A DNA stretch of 34,433 nucleotides, from the NCBI GenBank assembly GCA_949283655.1, contig CASDTH010000046.1, positions 1-34,433 of the forward strand. The letters run 5' to 3'. A model generated the notes under the pieces. That model had not been told where the DNA came from. It was given only the letters and a program-made list of their open reading frames with translations, and searched no databases. The stretch comes from an uncultured bacterium (GTDB lineage Bacteria; Bacillota; Clostridia; Oscillospirales; Acutalibacteraceae). Within the stretch, counting starts at the first letter, position 1. Each line of letters opens with the position of its first letter. Of this stretch, positions 1 to 7,692 are shown piece after piece. Made by a program: the position numbers and the translations under genes.

Positions 1-356
1 AAGGTTCGCTTTTTGCCCTTCGGGCCAAAAAGTCCCCTCACGCGCACGCAGCGAGTGGCATCAAATGCCGCCTGGGCCTATCGTTATGTGCGTGCCTCTG
101 GACTACTTACAGGCTCCGGGAGAAACCTTCCGGGGGCCTGCAGTCTGGTGCGGAAGCAGAGCCTTTCAATAGGCCAGCGGCGGTAGGCTCCACACAGTTC
201 CGGCGGGCTCGTGAGGGGACTTGCCTGCTTGCAGGCAAGCGAGCGCACAAACTGTTTGAGCCGCCGTGAGGCGGTGAGTTTTTGTGCGCCTCGCCGAACA
301 CGTAACAGAGATACATGAGCATCTCAGTGCCGCCGCTGGCCGTTCACAACGGCCCC
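1..356 (+). repeat. Structured interspersed repeat, copy 1 (core, cut by window start)
   Basis: This stretch is non-coding and aligns along its length with 22726-23073, so the two are copies of one family. It is a set of nested inverted repeats. An outer stem pairs AGTCCCCTCAC (31-41) with GTGAGGGGACT (211-221). Inside it, CCGCC-GGGCCTAT (68-81) pairs imperfectly with ATAGGCC-GCGGCGG (169-183). A further hairpin lies at 220-239, and a stem capped by a GTGA loop at 243-289. The left arm present in copy 2 would lie upstream of base 1, outside the window. Similarity ends soon after the GGCCGTT/AACGGCC hairpin near 350. Short reading frames here are not protein-like. I do not recognise the family. 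Confidence 0.75.
220..299 (+). ncRNA. Candidate structured RNA module (GTGA-loop hairpin), copy 1
   Basis: A hairpin CTTGCCTG/CAGGCAAG (220-239) is followed by a stem GCGCACAAA (243-251) with TTTGTGCGC (281-289). That stem encloses a smaller one, CCGCC (261-265) with GGCGG (270-274), capped by a GTGA tetraloop (266-269, GNRA class). The invariant tag GCCGAAC follows at 293-299. The same architecture appears at 22945-23026 and, reversed, at 22673-22728 with different stem sequences. Compensating changes between copies imply a selected fold. Whether it acts as RNA or as single-stranded DNA is not known. Confidence 0.45.
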
Positions 357-361
357 TTTTG

Positions 362-391
362 CCTCCTTTTCCGGCCGAACGGAAAAGGAGG
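362..391. repeat. Perfect 12-bp hairpin inside the copy 1 flank
   Basis: CCTCCTTTTCCG (362-373) pairs perfectly with CGGAAAAGGAGG (380-391) around a 6-nt loop. It lies where copy 1 stops resembling the core of copy 2, and before the conserved arm unit begins. No T-run follows on either strand, so it is not a convincing terminator. Confidence 0.55.
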
Positions 392-403
392 GACCTCCGC
401 GGC

Positions 404-530
404 CCGAGCGGAGTAAAATCCAATTTTTAGTTGTGGTGCAGCCAGAAAGTTTGATTTGATATTTGAATGAGTGCCTGGTTTCGCTGTACGCGACTGGGCG
501 CGTTGCAGATATTCATTCTGCAACGCGCCC
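404..530 (+). repeat. Repeat arm unit: conserved 32-nt tag plus variable hairpin
   Basis: Bases 404-495 resemble 22466-22558. Both run from CCGAGCGG through a TGGTGC(A/G)GCCAG segment to a 32-nt tag beginning TGAATGAGTGCCTGG and ending TACGCGACT, which is identical in both (464-495 here). Directly after the tag comes a perfect 14-bp hairpin, GGGCGCGTTGCAGA (496-509) with its complement (517-530). The other two tag copies are followed by a different hairpin at the same point. The hairpin may also end transcription of the membrane-protein gene that stops at 555 on the minus strand, but it lacks a T-run. Confidence 0.7.
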
Positions 531-554
531 CACTCTATTTCTCGAACGGTTTGT

Positions 555-1478
555 TTATTTCACGGCTGCCGCCGTTTTCTTTTGGGGCGCCGTTTTTTCC
601 TCCGCGTGGCGAAGCTCCGCCGCATCGCACCACGCCCAGGCAAGCGACCCCAGCAAAACGGAAAGCCCTGCCGCCAGGTAAATCCAAGCGGATTCTCCCT
701 GGATGTTGTTGATATTCCCCATGCCGATAAACCGGTCCAAACAGAGCAGGAAACCAACGTAGGTCATCAGCAAATGGCCTACCGCCTGCGGCCAGCGGTT
801 TTGATAGAATTCGTGCGCGCCGAACATGCCCAGCCACCAGGCCAGCTTCTCCGCGCGGCGGCGGTCTTTCCGCTTTTGGGGCGCAGGCGCTTCCTCTTCC
901 ATCACCGGGTAAAGATTTGTGAAATTCACGAGGAAGAGCAGCGCCATTGCAATCCACATGGGGATCAGCTCCAGCAGGCCGCTTTTGCCGACCGTAAGGA
1001 GGATAATGAGCATCGCCAGCAGCATCCCTGCCACGCCAAAGGCGGTGAGCCGGTAGCTGATATGCTTTTTAAAATTGTGCAGGAAGAAAAGCAGCAGCGC
1101 CGCGCCGTTCAAGGCGATAAAGCCAATCGCACCAATCCAATGGAGCACATGCTCCCAGCCCCAGTCGTTGATGAAGATCACCGTCATGGCCATCATCGGT
1201 GCAGTGTAAAGGGCTACCATGCCAATCTTCCCGCGGTAGTGATAGCGGCGATAAAGGTAGGCGATATTCAAAAAGAAGGCGGCGGCCGTCAGCCCACCCC
1301 ACACCAGGAAGCCGAAGGGATGGTCATAGCCGATCCACGAAATGGTGTTATCCTCGCCCAACGGATTGCGTACACAGCCGAAGATCACATTGTAGAGCAG
1401 GGCCATCAGCAGCACCACCATGCACAGCTTGCGGTTGTCAAGCAGAGAGGCCGGCTGCGAACCAACATTTTTTTGCAT
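555..1478 (-). CDS. TM2-domain multi-spanning membrane protein
   Basis: The protein has 307 residues. I chose the ATG at 1478 because AAGGAG stands nine bases before it and the longer frame adds a poorly hydrophobic leader. The first two thirds hold about six hydrophobic segments (for example LCMVVLLMALLYNVIFGC and ELIPMWIAMALLFLVNF). A charged linker rich in Glu, Lys and Arg follows, then a TM2-like hairpin (LAWWLGMFGAHEFYQNRWPQ and the next spans), and a Lys/Ala-rich tail. TM2 modules are short two-helix membrane domains of unclear role. The gene follows the XRE regulator on the same strand with a 114-base gap. No enzymatic motif is visible, so the function is unknown. Confidence 0.75.
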   Translation of the reverse strand: MQKNVGSQPASLLDNRKLCMVVLLMALLYNVIFGCVRNPLGEDNTISWIGYDHPFGFLVWGGLTAAAFFLNIAYLYRRYHYRGKIGMVALYTAPMMAMTVIFINDWGWEHVLHWIGAIGFIALNGAALLLFFLHNFKKHISYRLTAFGVAGMLLAMLIILLTVGKSGLLELIPMWIAMALLFLVNFTNLYPVMEEEAPAPQKRKDRRRAEKLAWWLGMFGAHEFYQNRWPQAVGHLLMTYVGFLLCLDRFIGMGNINNIQGESAWIYLAAGLSVLLGSLAWAWCDAAELRHAEEKTAPQKKTAAAVK

Positions 1479-1592
1479 CGTTCTCTTCTCCTTTTGCAGT
1501 AATTGAAATAAATTTATACTCAGTTTAACACATTTTTCTCTTTTATAAAAGAGCAAGCACTTATTTTTTATGTAGAGTGATGTAAGATCGTC

Positions 1593-2222
1593 TTAAAATA
1601 GCCATCGGATACACAAAAATATGCCGAACAGCACTGTGCAGGGGATCGGCAGCAGAGACGCACGCCAACGCAGCAGGGGCTGCCGGGCGCGTAGGCAATA
1701 GGCGGCAACCGTTACTACAACAACTGCGCCAAAAGCGGCGCAGGCCAGCCCGATCACAGCCGCCGGCGCGGAAAGGAGCGCCGCCGGAATCCCCGCAGCG
1801 CATTCCACCGCCAGGCAAAGAAAAAACAGGCGCCTCATCCAACGCGGCAGCCGCTGTGCCTTTTTTTCCGGTGCGGCGGCCTTTTGCACCTCTTCGCCGG
1901 AGGAACTAGGGGCTTCAGTCACCGCAGCCTCCTCCACAGCGGCGTCAGGCTGCGCCTCCTGCTGCGGCAGGAAGCGCTCCTCCGGCGCCTGATATTCCTC
2001 CGATATCGTATGGAACCGGGCGTTAAACAGCTCATCCACCGAAACGGAGAGCTCCCGTGCCAGCGCAGGCGCCTGCGCCATCGCCGGGTAAGCGGCCCCC
2101 TCCTCCCAGGCGGCGATTTCCTCTTCGCTCACATGCAGCGTATGGGCCAGGCTCTCTCTGGTGAGGCCCTGCCTTTCCCGCGCCTGCGCGATAAATACGC
2201 CGATTTTATTTCGATTGCTCAT
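1593..2222 (-). CDS. XRE-family transcriptional regulator with C-terminal membrane segments
   Basis: The protein has 209 residues. Residues 1-70 form a helix-turn-helix of the Cro/CI (XRE) type: IGVFIAQARERQGLTRESLA, then a recognition region around HVSEEEIAAWEEGAAYP, then ALARELSVSVDELF. An acidic Ala/Glu/Pro-rich linker covers about 75-120. Three hydrophobic segments follow at roughly 128-150, 152-175 and 188-209, so the DNA-binding domain is probably held at the membrane. The gene is divergent from the secreted-protein/ABC transporter genes, with a symmetric site between the two promoters (2297-2318). By position it may control that operon and sense an envelope signal. This is inference; the ligand is unknown. 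Confidence 0.8.
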   Translation of the reverse strand: MSNRNKIGVFIAQARERQGLTRESLAHTLHVSEEEIAAWEEGAAYPAMAQAPALARELSVSVDELFNARFHTISEEYQAPEERFLPQQEAQPDAAVEEAAVTEAPSSSGEEVQKAAAPEKKAQRLPRWMRRLFFLCLAVECAAGIPAALLSAPAAVIGLACAAFGAVVVVTVAAYCLRARQPLLRWRASLLPIPCTVLFGIFLCIRWLF

Positions 2223-2266
2223 TTTTCACACCGCCCTGATCGAAAAGCGTTCTATACCGTATCCGT

Positions 2267-2295
2267 ATTTTATCATAAATAAAGGCAATATCCAA
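2267..2295 (-). promoter_or_regulatory. Sigma-A-type promoter for the XRE regulator
   Basis: On the minus strand TTGGAT (2290-2295) and TAAAAT (2267-2272) are separated by 17 bases, and lie about 45 bases upstream of the regulator start. Confidence 0.5.
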
Positions 2296-2296
2296 G

Positions 2297-2318
2297 CCTG
2301 CTTCATTTTAAAAGCAGG
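2297..2318. promoter_or_regulatory. Dyad between divergent promoters, candidate operator
   Basis: CCTGCTT (2297-2303) and AAGCAGG (2312-2318) form a perfect 7-bp dyad with an 8-base spacer. It sits between the -35 boxes of the two divergent promoters, two bases from each. This is a suitable place for the neighbouring XRE protein to repress both. The assignment is inferred from position and symmetry. Confidence 0.4.
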
Positions 2319-2320
2319 TA

Positions 2321-2348
2321 TTGACAATACAAATAAATATGATAGTAT
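2321..2348 (+). promoter_or_regulatory. Sigma-A-type promoter for the secreted protein/ABC genes
   Basis: A consensus TTGACA (2321-2326) is followed after 16 bases by TAGTAT (2343-2348). Alternative overlapping -10 boxes (TATAGT) exist in the same AT-rich run. Transcription would lead into the AAAGGAGAG ribosome site at 2445-2453. Confidence 0.6.
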
Positions 2349-2458
2349 AGTATCAAGATATACATATGGAAAATCATCTAATTCCTAAATAAGGGCGTGA
2401 TTCCCATGGGCTAGACACTTTGATTGATTGCAAAACAACGATACAAAGGAGAGTTATT

Positions 2459-2923
2459 ATAAAAACGAAAAGAGCTGTTTCCATTTTTCTGTTCGTGCTC
2501 CTGCTGTGCGCTTCTATCGGTATCACTGCATTTGCGGCACGGCAAACTTACTATTCCAGCCTGAAGGTCAACTATTATCACCAAGGGGAAAAACGGGATT
2601 ATATTTATCAGAACATCGGCTTCGATTTTAAGCGAGCCTATTGCAACGGTATTACAGGCGCAGTTGTGGATAAGGATTTGTATGTAAAGCAAACGCTTTT
2701 TTACAAAAAGGTCGGCACATTAACTGGCGCGCAGGGAAGTGTGGCGAGTAGCGCCAGCAAGGCTACCGATTCATGGTGGGGGAATGCGATCCAAAACGCA
2801 TCTCCTGGAAACAAAAAAGCTTATTGGTATTTTAGCGCCAGAAACAACATAAACGCTGATGGAAGCCATGAAATGATTATCATCCCCGATGGATGCGCCA
2901 AGTTGTATTCCCACAATGAATGA
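2459..2923 (+). CDS. Small secreted protein with atypical (ATA) apparent start
   Basis: Read from codon 2459 this is a 154-residue precursor. KTKRAVSIFLFVLLLC and the following ASIGITAFAA make a textbook signal peptide, probably cleaved after AFAA, leaving about 127 residues. The mature part is rich in Tyr, Lys and Asn and has two cysteines (AYCNG and PDGCAK) plus a WWGN motif. A strong AAAGGAGAG (2445-2453) stands seven bases before codon 2459, but that codon is ATA, and the one before it is ATT. No ATG, GTG or TTG in frame lies at a suitable distance. The only upstream alternative is a TTG at 2420 without a ribosome site. The following genes (VanZ-like protein, MacB-type ABC pair) suggest a secreted toxin, bacteriocin-like protein or envelope ligand. 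No family is recognised. Confidence 0.65.
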   Translation: MKTKRAVSIFLFVLLLCASIGITAFAARQTYYSSLKVNYYHQGEKRDYIYQNIGFDFKRAYCNGITGAVVDKDLYVKQTLFYKKVGTLTGAQGSVASSASKATDSWWGNAIQNASPGNKKAYWYFSARNNINADGSHEMIIIPDGCAKLYSHNE

Positions 2924-2973
2924 TTGATGATTTTGAGTGCTAGTATGACAAACAGCCGGTAAGCCGCACATGC

Positions 2974-3018
2974 AAATGCGTCCTGAATCGGTTCTGTGGC
3001 CAGATTCAGGGCGCATTT
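2974..3018 (+). terminator. 16-bp hairpin between the secreted protein and the VanZ-like gene
   Basis: AAATGCGTCCTGAATC (2974-2989) pairs with GATTCAGGGCGCATTT (3003-3018) with one G-T pair and a 13-base loop. No T-run follows, so full termination is doubtful. It is placed where a partial terminator or mRNA-stabilising hairpin could let the first gene be expressed more than the transporter genes. Confidence 0.45.
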
Positions 3019-3075
3019 CATAATATCAACGTTGATTTGGCCATCGCGCTGCAACGGCTTCAGGAGGTTTTTCGC

Positions 3076-3621
3076 TTGATCATTCCAAACGAGACGCTTT
3101 ATTATTTTGCAGTTGTTTTTTATATCCTGCTGTTTTTTATGCAGCTGATCAAAAAAAGGTATAAGCTGTTTCAGATGATTGTTTTCTTTTTTGCCTATGC
3201 CGGCATTGTTGCGGCCCTCAAGCTGTGCCTTTTCCCACTCATGATTGGAGAAACAGGGTTTCAAAACGAGCTCTTTTTCGCTCCCTTTTCCACACTCTCC
3301 GCTGTGCGTTCAGGCGCGCCTGTCGCCGACGGGCTCGTTTGGCAGCGTTATTTGGCGCTTGTTGTAATCGCGGCATTTCTGGGTTTCGCCCTCCCTGTGC
3401 TTTCCAAAAAGCCGAGGCTGCTTTCTACGCTACTAACGGCGGAGCTTTTCCTGCTCCCCACGGAAGTGGGCTGCATCCTCATGGCGCAAATCGGGAGCAG
3501 CTATAAGCTGCTGGATACCTCCATTTTTTTGCTTCAGCCAGCCGCATTGGGTGTGGGTTATCTGCTTTATGCTATCCTGGAGCGAAAGACAAAGCTGTGT
3601 TCCCTCTGCAAAGAGGCGTAG
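3076..3621 (+). CDS. VanZ-like integral membrane protein
   Basis: The protein has 181 residues from a TTG at 3076, chosen because AGGAGG (3062-3067) lies eight bases upstream. It has about five hydrophobic segments. The layout resembles VanZ-family proteins: an early span, then NELFFAPFSTL (VanZ proteins have an N..PF pattern here), a span ending in a Pro (FLGFALPVLSKK), and a last pair of spans around LTAELFLLPTEVG and ALGVGYLLYAILERK. VanZ homologues are linked to glycopeptide or lipid-II-acting peptide resistance, but the family is broad. The gene stands between the secreted protein and the ABC genes with a 30-base gap to the ATPase, so a self-protection role is possible. The family call rests on pattern only. 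Confidence 0.55.
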   Translation: MIIPNETLYYFAVVFYILLFFMQLIKKRYKLFQMIVFFFAYAGIVAALKLCLFPLMIGETGFQNELFFAPFSTLSAVRSGAPVADGLVWQRYLALVVIAAFLGFALPVLSKKPRLLSTLLTAELFLLPTEVGCILMAQIGSSYKLLDTSIFLLQPAALGVGYLLYAILERKTKLCSLCKEA

Positions 3622-3651
3622 CCTTTTTATCCAAAGAGAGGAAGAAAGAAT

Positions 3652-4332
3652 ATGGACGCTGCGATTCAGGCCATCCATTTAAACAAGGAGTATCACTTGG
3701 GCGAAACGGTTGTACATGCCCTTCGGGATTTTGAAATCACCATCGAGCCGAATACGTTCACAGCGATCGTTGGCAAGAGCGGCTCCGGGAAATCAACGCT
3801 GCTCCATCTGCTGGGAGGGCTCGACCGTCCAACATCGGGCCAGGTTTTTCTGTTAGGGACTGAAATCAGTGCGATGAAGGAAGAAAAACGAAATATCTTC
3901 CGCAGGAAGCACATCGGCTTTGTTTTTCAATTTTTTAACCTGATCCCGGAGCTGACGGTAAAAGAGAACATCCAGTTCCCCGCTATTTTGGACCGCCGGC
4001 GGCTTGACGGCGCTTATTATGAAAAGCTGATTGCCTCCCTGCAGCTGGAGAACCGCCAGGCCCATTTCCCAAACCAGCTTTCCGGAGGCGAGCAGCAGCG
4101 TGTCGCCATTGCCAGAGCGTTGATTAACCAGCCGGAAATTTTGCTTTTAGATGAACCGACCGGCAATCTGGACGAGGAAACGACCGCCGCCGTGCTCTCT
4201 ACGCTGAAAGGGCTGCAGCAGGAATTTTGCAAAACGCTGGTTATGGTTACGCATGATAAAGAGATTGCTGCCGCAGCCGGCAGCATCATTACAATGCGGG
4301 ACGGCGCCGCTCAACTGGGAGGCGCACCATGA
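3652..4332 (+). CDS. ABC transporter ATP-binding protein, MacB/LolD type
   Basis: The protein has 226 residues and all ATPase motifs in order: Walker [10 protein letters not shown] (about 41-49), Q-loop in FVFQFFNL (about 91-98), signature LSGGEQQR (about 143-150), Walker B ILLLDEP and the H-loop VTHD. Spacing and sequence ([28 protein letters not shown]) are those of the MacB/LolD/FtsE group, which powers mechanotransmission across the membrane rather than classical substrate tunnelling. The ribosome site is AGAGGAAG. The stop overlaps the start of the permease gene (ATGA), so the two are translationally coupled and surely form one complex. Confidence 0.93.
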   Translation: MDAAIQAIHLNKEYHLGETVVHALRDFEITIEPNTFTAIVGKSGSGKSTLLHLLGGLDRPTSGQVFLLGTEISAMKEEKRNIFRRKHIGFVFQFFNLIPELTVKENIQFPAILDRRRLDGAYYEKLIASLQLENRQAHFPNQLSGGEQQRVAIARALINQPEILLLDEPTGNLDEETTAAVLSTLKGLQQEFCKTLVMVTHDKEIAAAAGSIITMRDGAAQLGGAP

Positions 4333-6899
4333 AGAAACGAGTGTATCGTTATATCCTGAAAACCTATTTCCGCAAAAAAAGAGACGCCCTTTTTGGAATT
4401 CTCGGCGTGGCCATCTGTGTGGCCGGGTTTATCGGGGGCGGGCTTCTGATCAGCAATTTTTTGCAGCTGAATCTTGCCCAAAAGAAGGATCTTTACGGCA
4501 CACAGCATGCCATTCTGCTCAACGCCTCGGAGGAGGCAATATCCAGCCTTCAGGCCAGCCCTGATATCCAAACGGCCGGGGTAGCATCGGTATATGCCGT
4601 CAGCGATATTCCAAATTCTGTTTTGCAAAACAAAATATTTTTCGGTTATCTGGATCAAAACGCTGCCGGGCAGGCCAGCCTGCGGACGATTGCCGGCCGT
4701 ATGCCGGAATCGGTCGATGAAATCGCGCTGGAAAAGGCAACCATCACACGCCTTGGCATTACAGACCCGGTCGGCGCCCGCATCGAGCTCGACGCAGAGG
4801 AGCTGAACCCCCTCTCCGCGCAGGCGGAGGGCAGTTATACCTTTACCATCGTAGGGGTTGTGAAAAATTATTCTGAACTGCAGGGCAACGTTTCCTCAGA
4901 GGGTGTGAGCGCCGAATTTGCCCTACCCAATGCATTCGTTACCCCGGAGCATCCAATCTGCAAAAATGGGATTGCGGTAAAGCAGCTCTATCTCACTGCG
5001 GCTCCGGAGGTTGCAATCGATCAGCTATTCCATGATGACGCGCAGAACCTTCTGCTGAATGAGGCGCTTTATGCCGGGAATCCTCTTTTTGTGCTGCTCT
5101 CAACCGACGGCACGGTCAACCTGATCTTTTTCGCCCTGATTGTTTTTTTGCTGCTGAGCTGCCTGCTCGGCTTGTATGCGAGCGTAAAGGCGGCGGGCAG
5201 CTCCCGCAAAGAGACCATCAGTCAGCTGAAATGCATTGGCGCGGATAACCGGTATTTTTTGCTGCATTATTTTTTGCAGGATAGTCTTTGCCTGCTCATC
5301 GCCTTGCCGGCCGGCATGCTTGCCGGGCTCCTCGCCAGCCGGCTGCTGTTTGGGCAAATCACCGCCGCCCTGCAATTTGAAAAACCGTTTCAAACCCATT
5401 GGGCAGTCATCCTTGCAGCGCTGGCCGCAGCCGCCCTTCTTTTTTGCCTGTGGAGCCTGGCTGCCGTCCGGCAGGAGATGCAAAAGCTGCCTCTGGAGGA
5501 TACCGGCAAGCAGCGCCAGCAAACGGGCAGCATGCTCCCTGTTTTTGCAAAATGCCCGCTGCTTTTATGGGGGATCAAATCCGCCCTGTATCACAGCGCT
5601 GATACGGCAAATATGATTTTGGCTTTTTCCCTCTGCGTTATCGCGCTGCTTTCCGGCGTTACACTCACACGGGTTTTGCAGGATACGATGCGCATGACAG
5701 CGGTTGACTATTCCGTCTCCCTTGTGGATGGCAATTACTATACCCTTGCACAAATTCAGGTGAATCCGTTCTATGGGTTCGACAGCAGGGATCTGCGGCG
5801 TTTTGAAAACAATCCGGAGGCAAGAAGCACATGGAAGTTTTCCTCTTTCCCCGTAAAGCTTCTGCTCGAAAACAATGTCCCGAGCAACCCGATGTATAAG
5901 GAGATGCGCACCGCCAGCCTGCAGGAGCAGGGCTCTTTTGAGCCGGAGAACCTCCGGCGGGAGCTGGCGGCTTATCAATACACCATGCAGGGCTTGTTAT
6001 ACCCCGAATATATCAATGGCCTGGACAGCGCCTCCATCCAAGCGCTGCAGCCCTATCTAGAAGCCGGCGAGATCAACCTGGAGGCCTTGCAGGCAGGGGA
6101 GCAAATCCTCCTGCTCTCCAACGGGAGCGACCCGCAGCCATTCCAGGTTGGCGAGCAGCTTCACTTTACGCAGGTGATTCGCAATCACCCGGGCGATGCA
6201 GCGGATTTAAGTGCGGAACGAATCGATTTTTCCGTTGAGATCGGCGCCATCTTAACCTTAAAGGACGGCCGGGATGCTCTTTCTGAAATATGGGGGCAAA
6301 ACGGGCTGAATTTTTTGTGGCATGAGGATGCGTTTGCGGCGCATCAGCTCCCCGTCAAAACGAATTACTTATATATTGAATTGGAAGACCCTGAGCTTTA
6401 TGAGCGGACAGAATTCCTGCTGGCAGAATTAAAAGCGTTGTATCCCAACTGCACGATCTACTCGCAGCCTCAGAATTCCGAAGCGAATCAGAGGCAAATG
6501 ACGGGTATTACGTGGGTGTGCGCCCTGGCCGTTGCTTTCATCGCGCTGCTTGGCCTGATCCAAATGGTCAATATGGCGTTTTTCAAGGTCAGCCGCCAAA
6601 CAAAGATCTGGGGCGCACTGCGAGCAGCCGGCATTGAAAAAGGTGAGGCCATTCGTTTTCAAATTTTTGAACTGATGGCGATCCTGCTCATTGCATGGGT
6701 GATTGGGATGATTCTCTCCCTCGTCATCTGCTATGGCCTTTATTTTGACACAGGGGTGAGCGTAGCGCAATTCTTCCCCTGGGGCCTTTCTGCCGCCGCT
6801 TTAGCCCTTTTGTGGATTTGCTGCATTCCAATTGGCGTGCTTAGTATATCCTCTGTGTATAAGCAGAATATTGTAGAGCTGATTACGCACTTCGATTAA
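4329..6899 (+). CDS. FtsX/MacB-like ABC transporter permease
   Basis: The protein has 856 residues. It has an N-terminal membrane span (LFGILGVAICVAGFIGGGLL), an extracellular domain to about 260, a first FtsX block at about 265-390 (LIFFALIVFLLLSCLLGLYA and following spans), a further membrane segment and a second extracellular domain at about 430-735. A C-terminal FtsX block of three spans follows (about 740-850, including ALRAAGIEKGEA, the usual cytoplasmic loop that contacts the ATPase). This double arrangement is that of gram-positive MacB-like exporters and BceB-like detoxifiers. GGGAGG precedes the ATG, which overlaps the ATPase stop by four bases. The likely role is export of, or resistance to, the secreted protein at 2459 or a peptide antibiotic. 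The substrate is unproven. Confidence 0.88.
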   Translation: MKKRVYRYILKTYFRKKRDALFGILGVAICVAGFIGGGLLISNFLQLNLAQKKDLYGTQHAILLNASEEAISSLQASPDIQTAGVASVYAVSDIPNSVLQNKIFFGYLDQNAAGQASLRTIAGRMPESVDEIALEKATITRLGITDPVGARIELDAEELNPLSAQAEGSYTFTIVGVVKNYSELQGNVSSEGVSAEFALPNAFVTPEHPICKNGIAVKQLYLTAAPEVAIDQLFHDDAQNLLLNEALYAGNPLFVLLSTDGTVNLIFFALIVFLLLSCLLGLYASVKAAGSSRKETISQLKCIGADNRYFLLHYFLQDSLCLLIALPAGMLAGLLASRLLFGQITAALQFEKPFQTHWAVILAALAAAALLFCLWSLAAVRQEMQKLPLEDTGKQRQQTGSMLPVFAKCPLLLWGIKSALYHSADTANMILAFSLCVIALLSGVTLTRVLQDTMRMTAVDYSVSLVDGNYYTLAQIQVNPFYGFDSRDLRRFENNPEARSTWKFSSFPVKLLLENNVPSNPMYKEMRTASLQEQGSFEPENLRRELAAYQYTMQGLLYPEYINGLDSASIQALQPYLEAGEINLEALQAGEQILLLSNGSDPQPFQVGEQLHFTQVIRNHPGDAADLSAERIDFSVEIGAILTLKDGRDALSEIWGQNGLNFLWHEDAFAAHQLPVKTNYLYIELEDPELYERTEFLLAELKALYPNCTIYSQPQNSEANQRQMTGITWVCALAVAFIALLGLIQMVNMAFFKVSRQTKIWGALRAAGIEKGEAIRFQIFELMAILLIAWVIGMILSLVICYGLYFDTGVSVAQFFPWGLSAAALALLWICCIPIGVLSISSVYKQNIVELITHFD

Positions 6900-6945
6900 T
6901 TTGGGAGGCCTCCTTAGGGGCTCTCCGGGGCACAAGAACGCGATC

Positions 6946-7692
6946 TCATTTCTTCCGGCAGGCAGCAGCATACCGATGCGGCGTTATCCCATAAGCCTCT
7001 TTAAAGCGCGTGATAAAATAGGTCTGGGAGCAAAAGCCGAGCATATAGGCGATCTCCTTCTGCCCGCGCCCCTCCTCAAGCAGCTTCTGCGCGGCTTCCA
7101 GCTTTTGCTCCATAATATAAGCGCCGATGGTTTTTCCCACGTATTGATGAAACAGCTTGGAAAGATAGGCGGCGCTCAGGCCCGTCAGCGCGGCAAGCTC
7201 GGCGAGGCGCACGGTTTCATGAAGATGCGCGTCGATATAGTGCAGGCACTTGCGGACGGAGGCAGGGCAATTCCGATGCGCCTTTTTGCGCACCAGCTCC
7301 GTCAGCTCCATGACGATTTTCCCGAGATAACGCATGATCTCACCGGACGAATGCAGCTGATCGACCTGCATGATGTATTGATCGGATAAATTGAATGCGG
7401 CCATTTCCTCCAGCCCGCCCCGAATGGCGGCACGGATGCCAAGCGTAATGCAGCAGACGGCCCAATACTGCATCTGCCGCGTAGGATTGTCGGAAAGGTG
7501 GCCAACAATCACGGCAGTGGAAAAATATTGCTCCAGCGTCTGGGCAAGCCGCTGCGTATCCCCCCGCTCGATCAGCGCATAAAAGGCGCTCTCCTCCTGA
7601 TAGGAGGTGTGCGTGACGCCCGTCTCCCGCTGCTCAGAGGCCGGGTGCACAGACTTTGGTAAAACCTCAATGTGAAACGGATCTGTTTGCAT
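6946..7692 (-). CDS. AraC-family transcriptional regulator
   Basis: The protein has 248 residues. The C-terminal 100 residues are a standard AraC DNA-binding domain with two helix-turn-helix units: one around LAELAALTGLSAAYLSKLFH, the other around QKEIAYMLGFCSQTYFITRF, ending in the family's GITPHRYA. The N-terminal 140 residues are not a recognisable cupin and resemble the helical sensing regions of clostridial AraC proteins (GDTQRLAQTLEQYFSTA...). The ribosome site (GGGGGATAGGA) is modest. The gene is divergent from the kinase/MATE pair, with a long regulatory gap between them, so control of that pair is the natural inference. The effector is unknown. Confidence 0.9.
   Translation of the reverse strand: MQTDPFHIEVLPKSVHPASEQRETGVTHTSYQEESAFYALIERGDTQRLAQTLEQYFSTAVIVGHLSDNPTRQMQYWAVCCITLGIRAAIRGGLEEMAAFNLSDQYIMQVDQLHSSGEIMRYLGKIVMELTELVRKKAHRNCPASVRKCLHYIDAHLHETVRLAELAALTGLSAAYLSKLFHQYVGKTIGAYIMEQKLEAAQKLLEEGRGQKEIAYMLGFCSQTYFITRFKEAYGITPHRYAAACRKK

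Noticed and set aside
467..712. Small proteins starting MSAWFRCTRL at 467, 22530 and (minus) 23168
   Set aside because: They start in the conserved 32-nt tag and diverge at once in the variable hairpin. They have no ribosome site, and the shared start reflects the DNA repeat, not a protein family.
2459..2923. Assignment to the lactococcin 972 bacteriocin family
   Set aside because: The gene neighbourhood is suggestive, but the precursor is longer and the family's central motifs are not evident, so no name was given.
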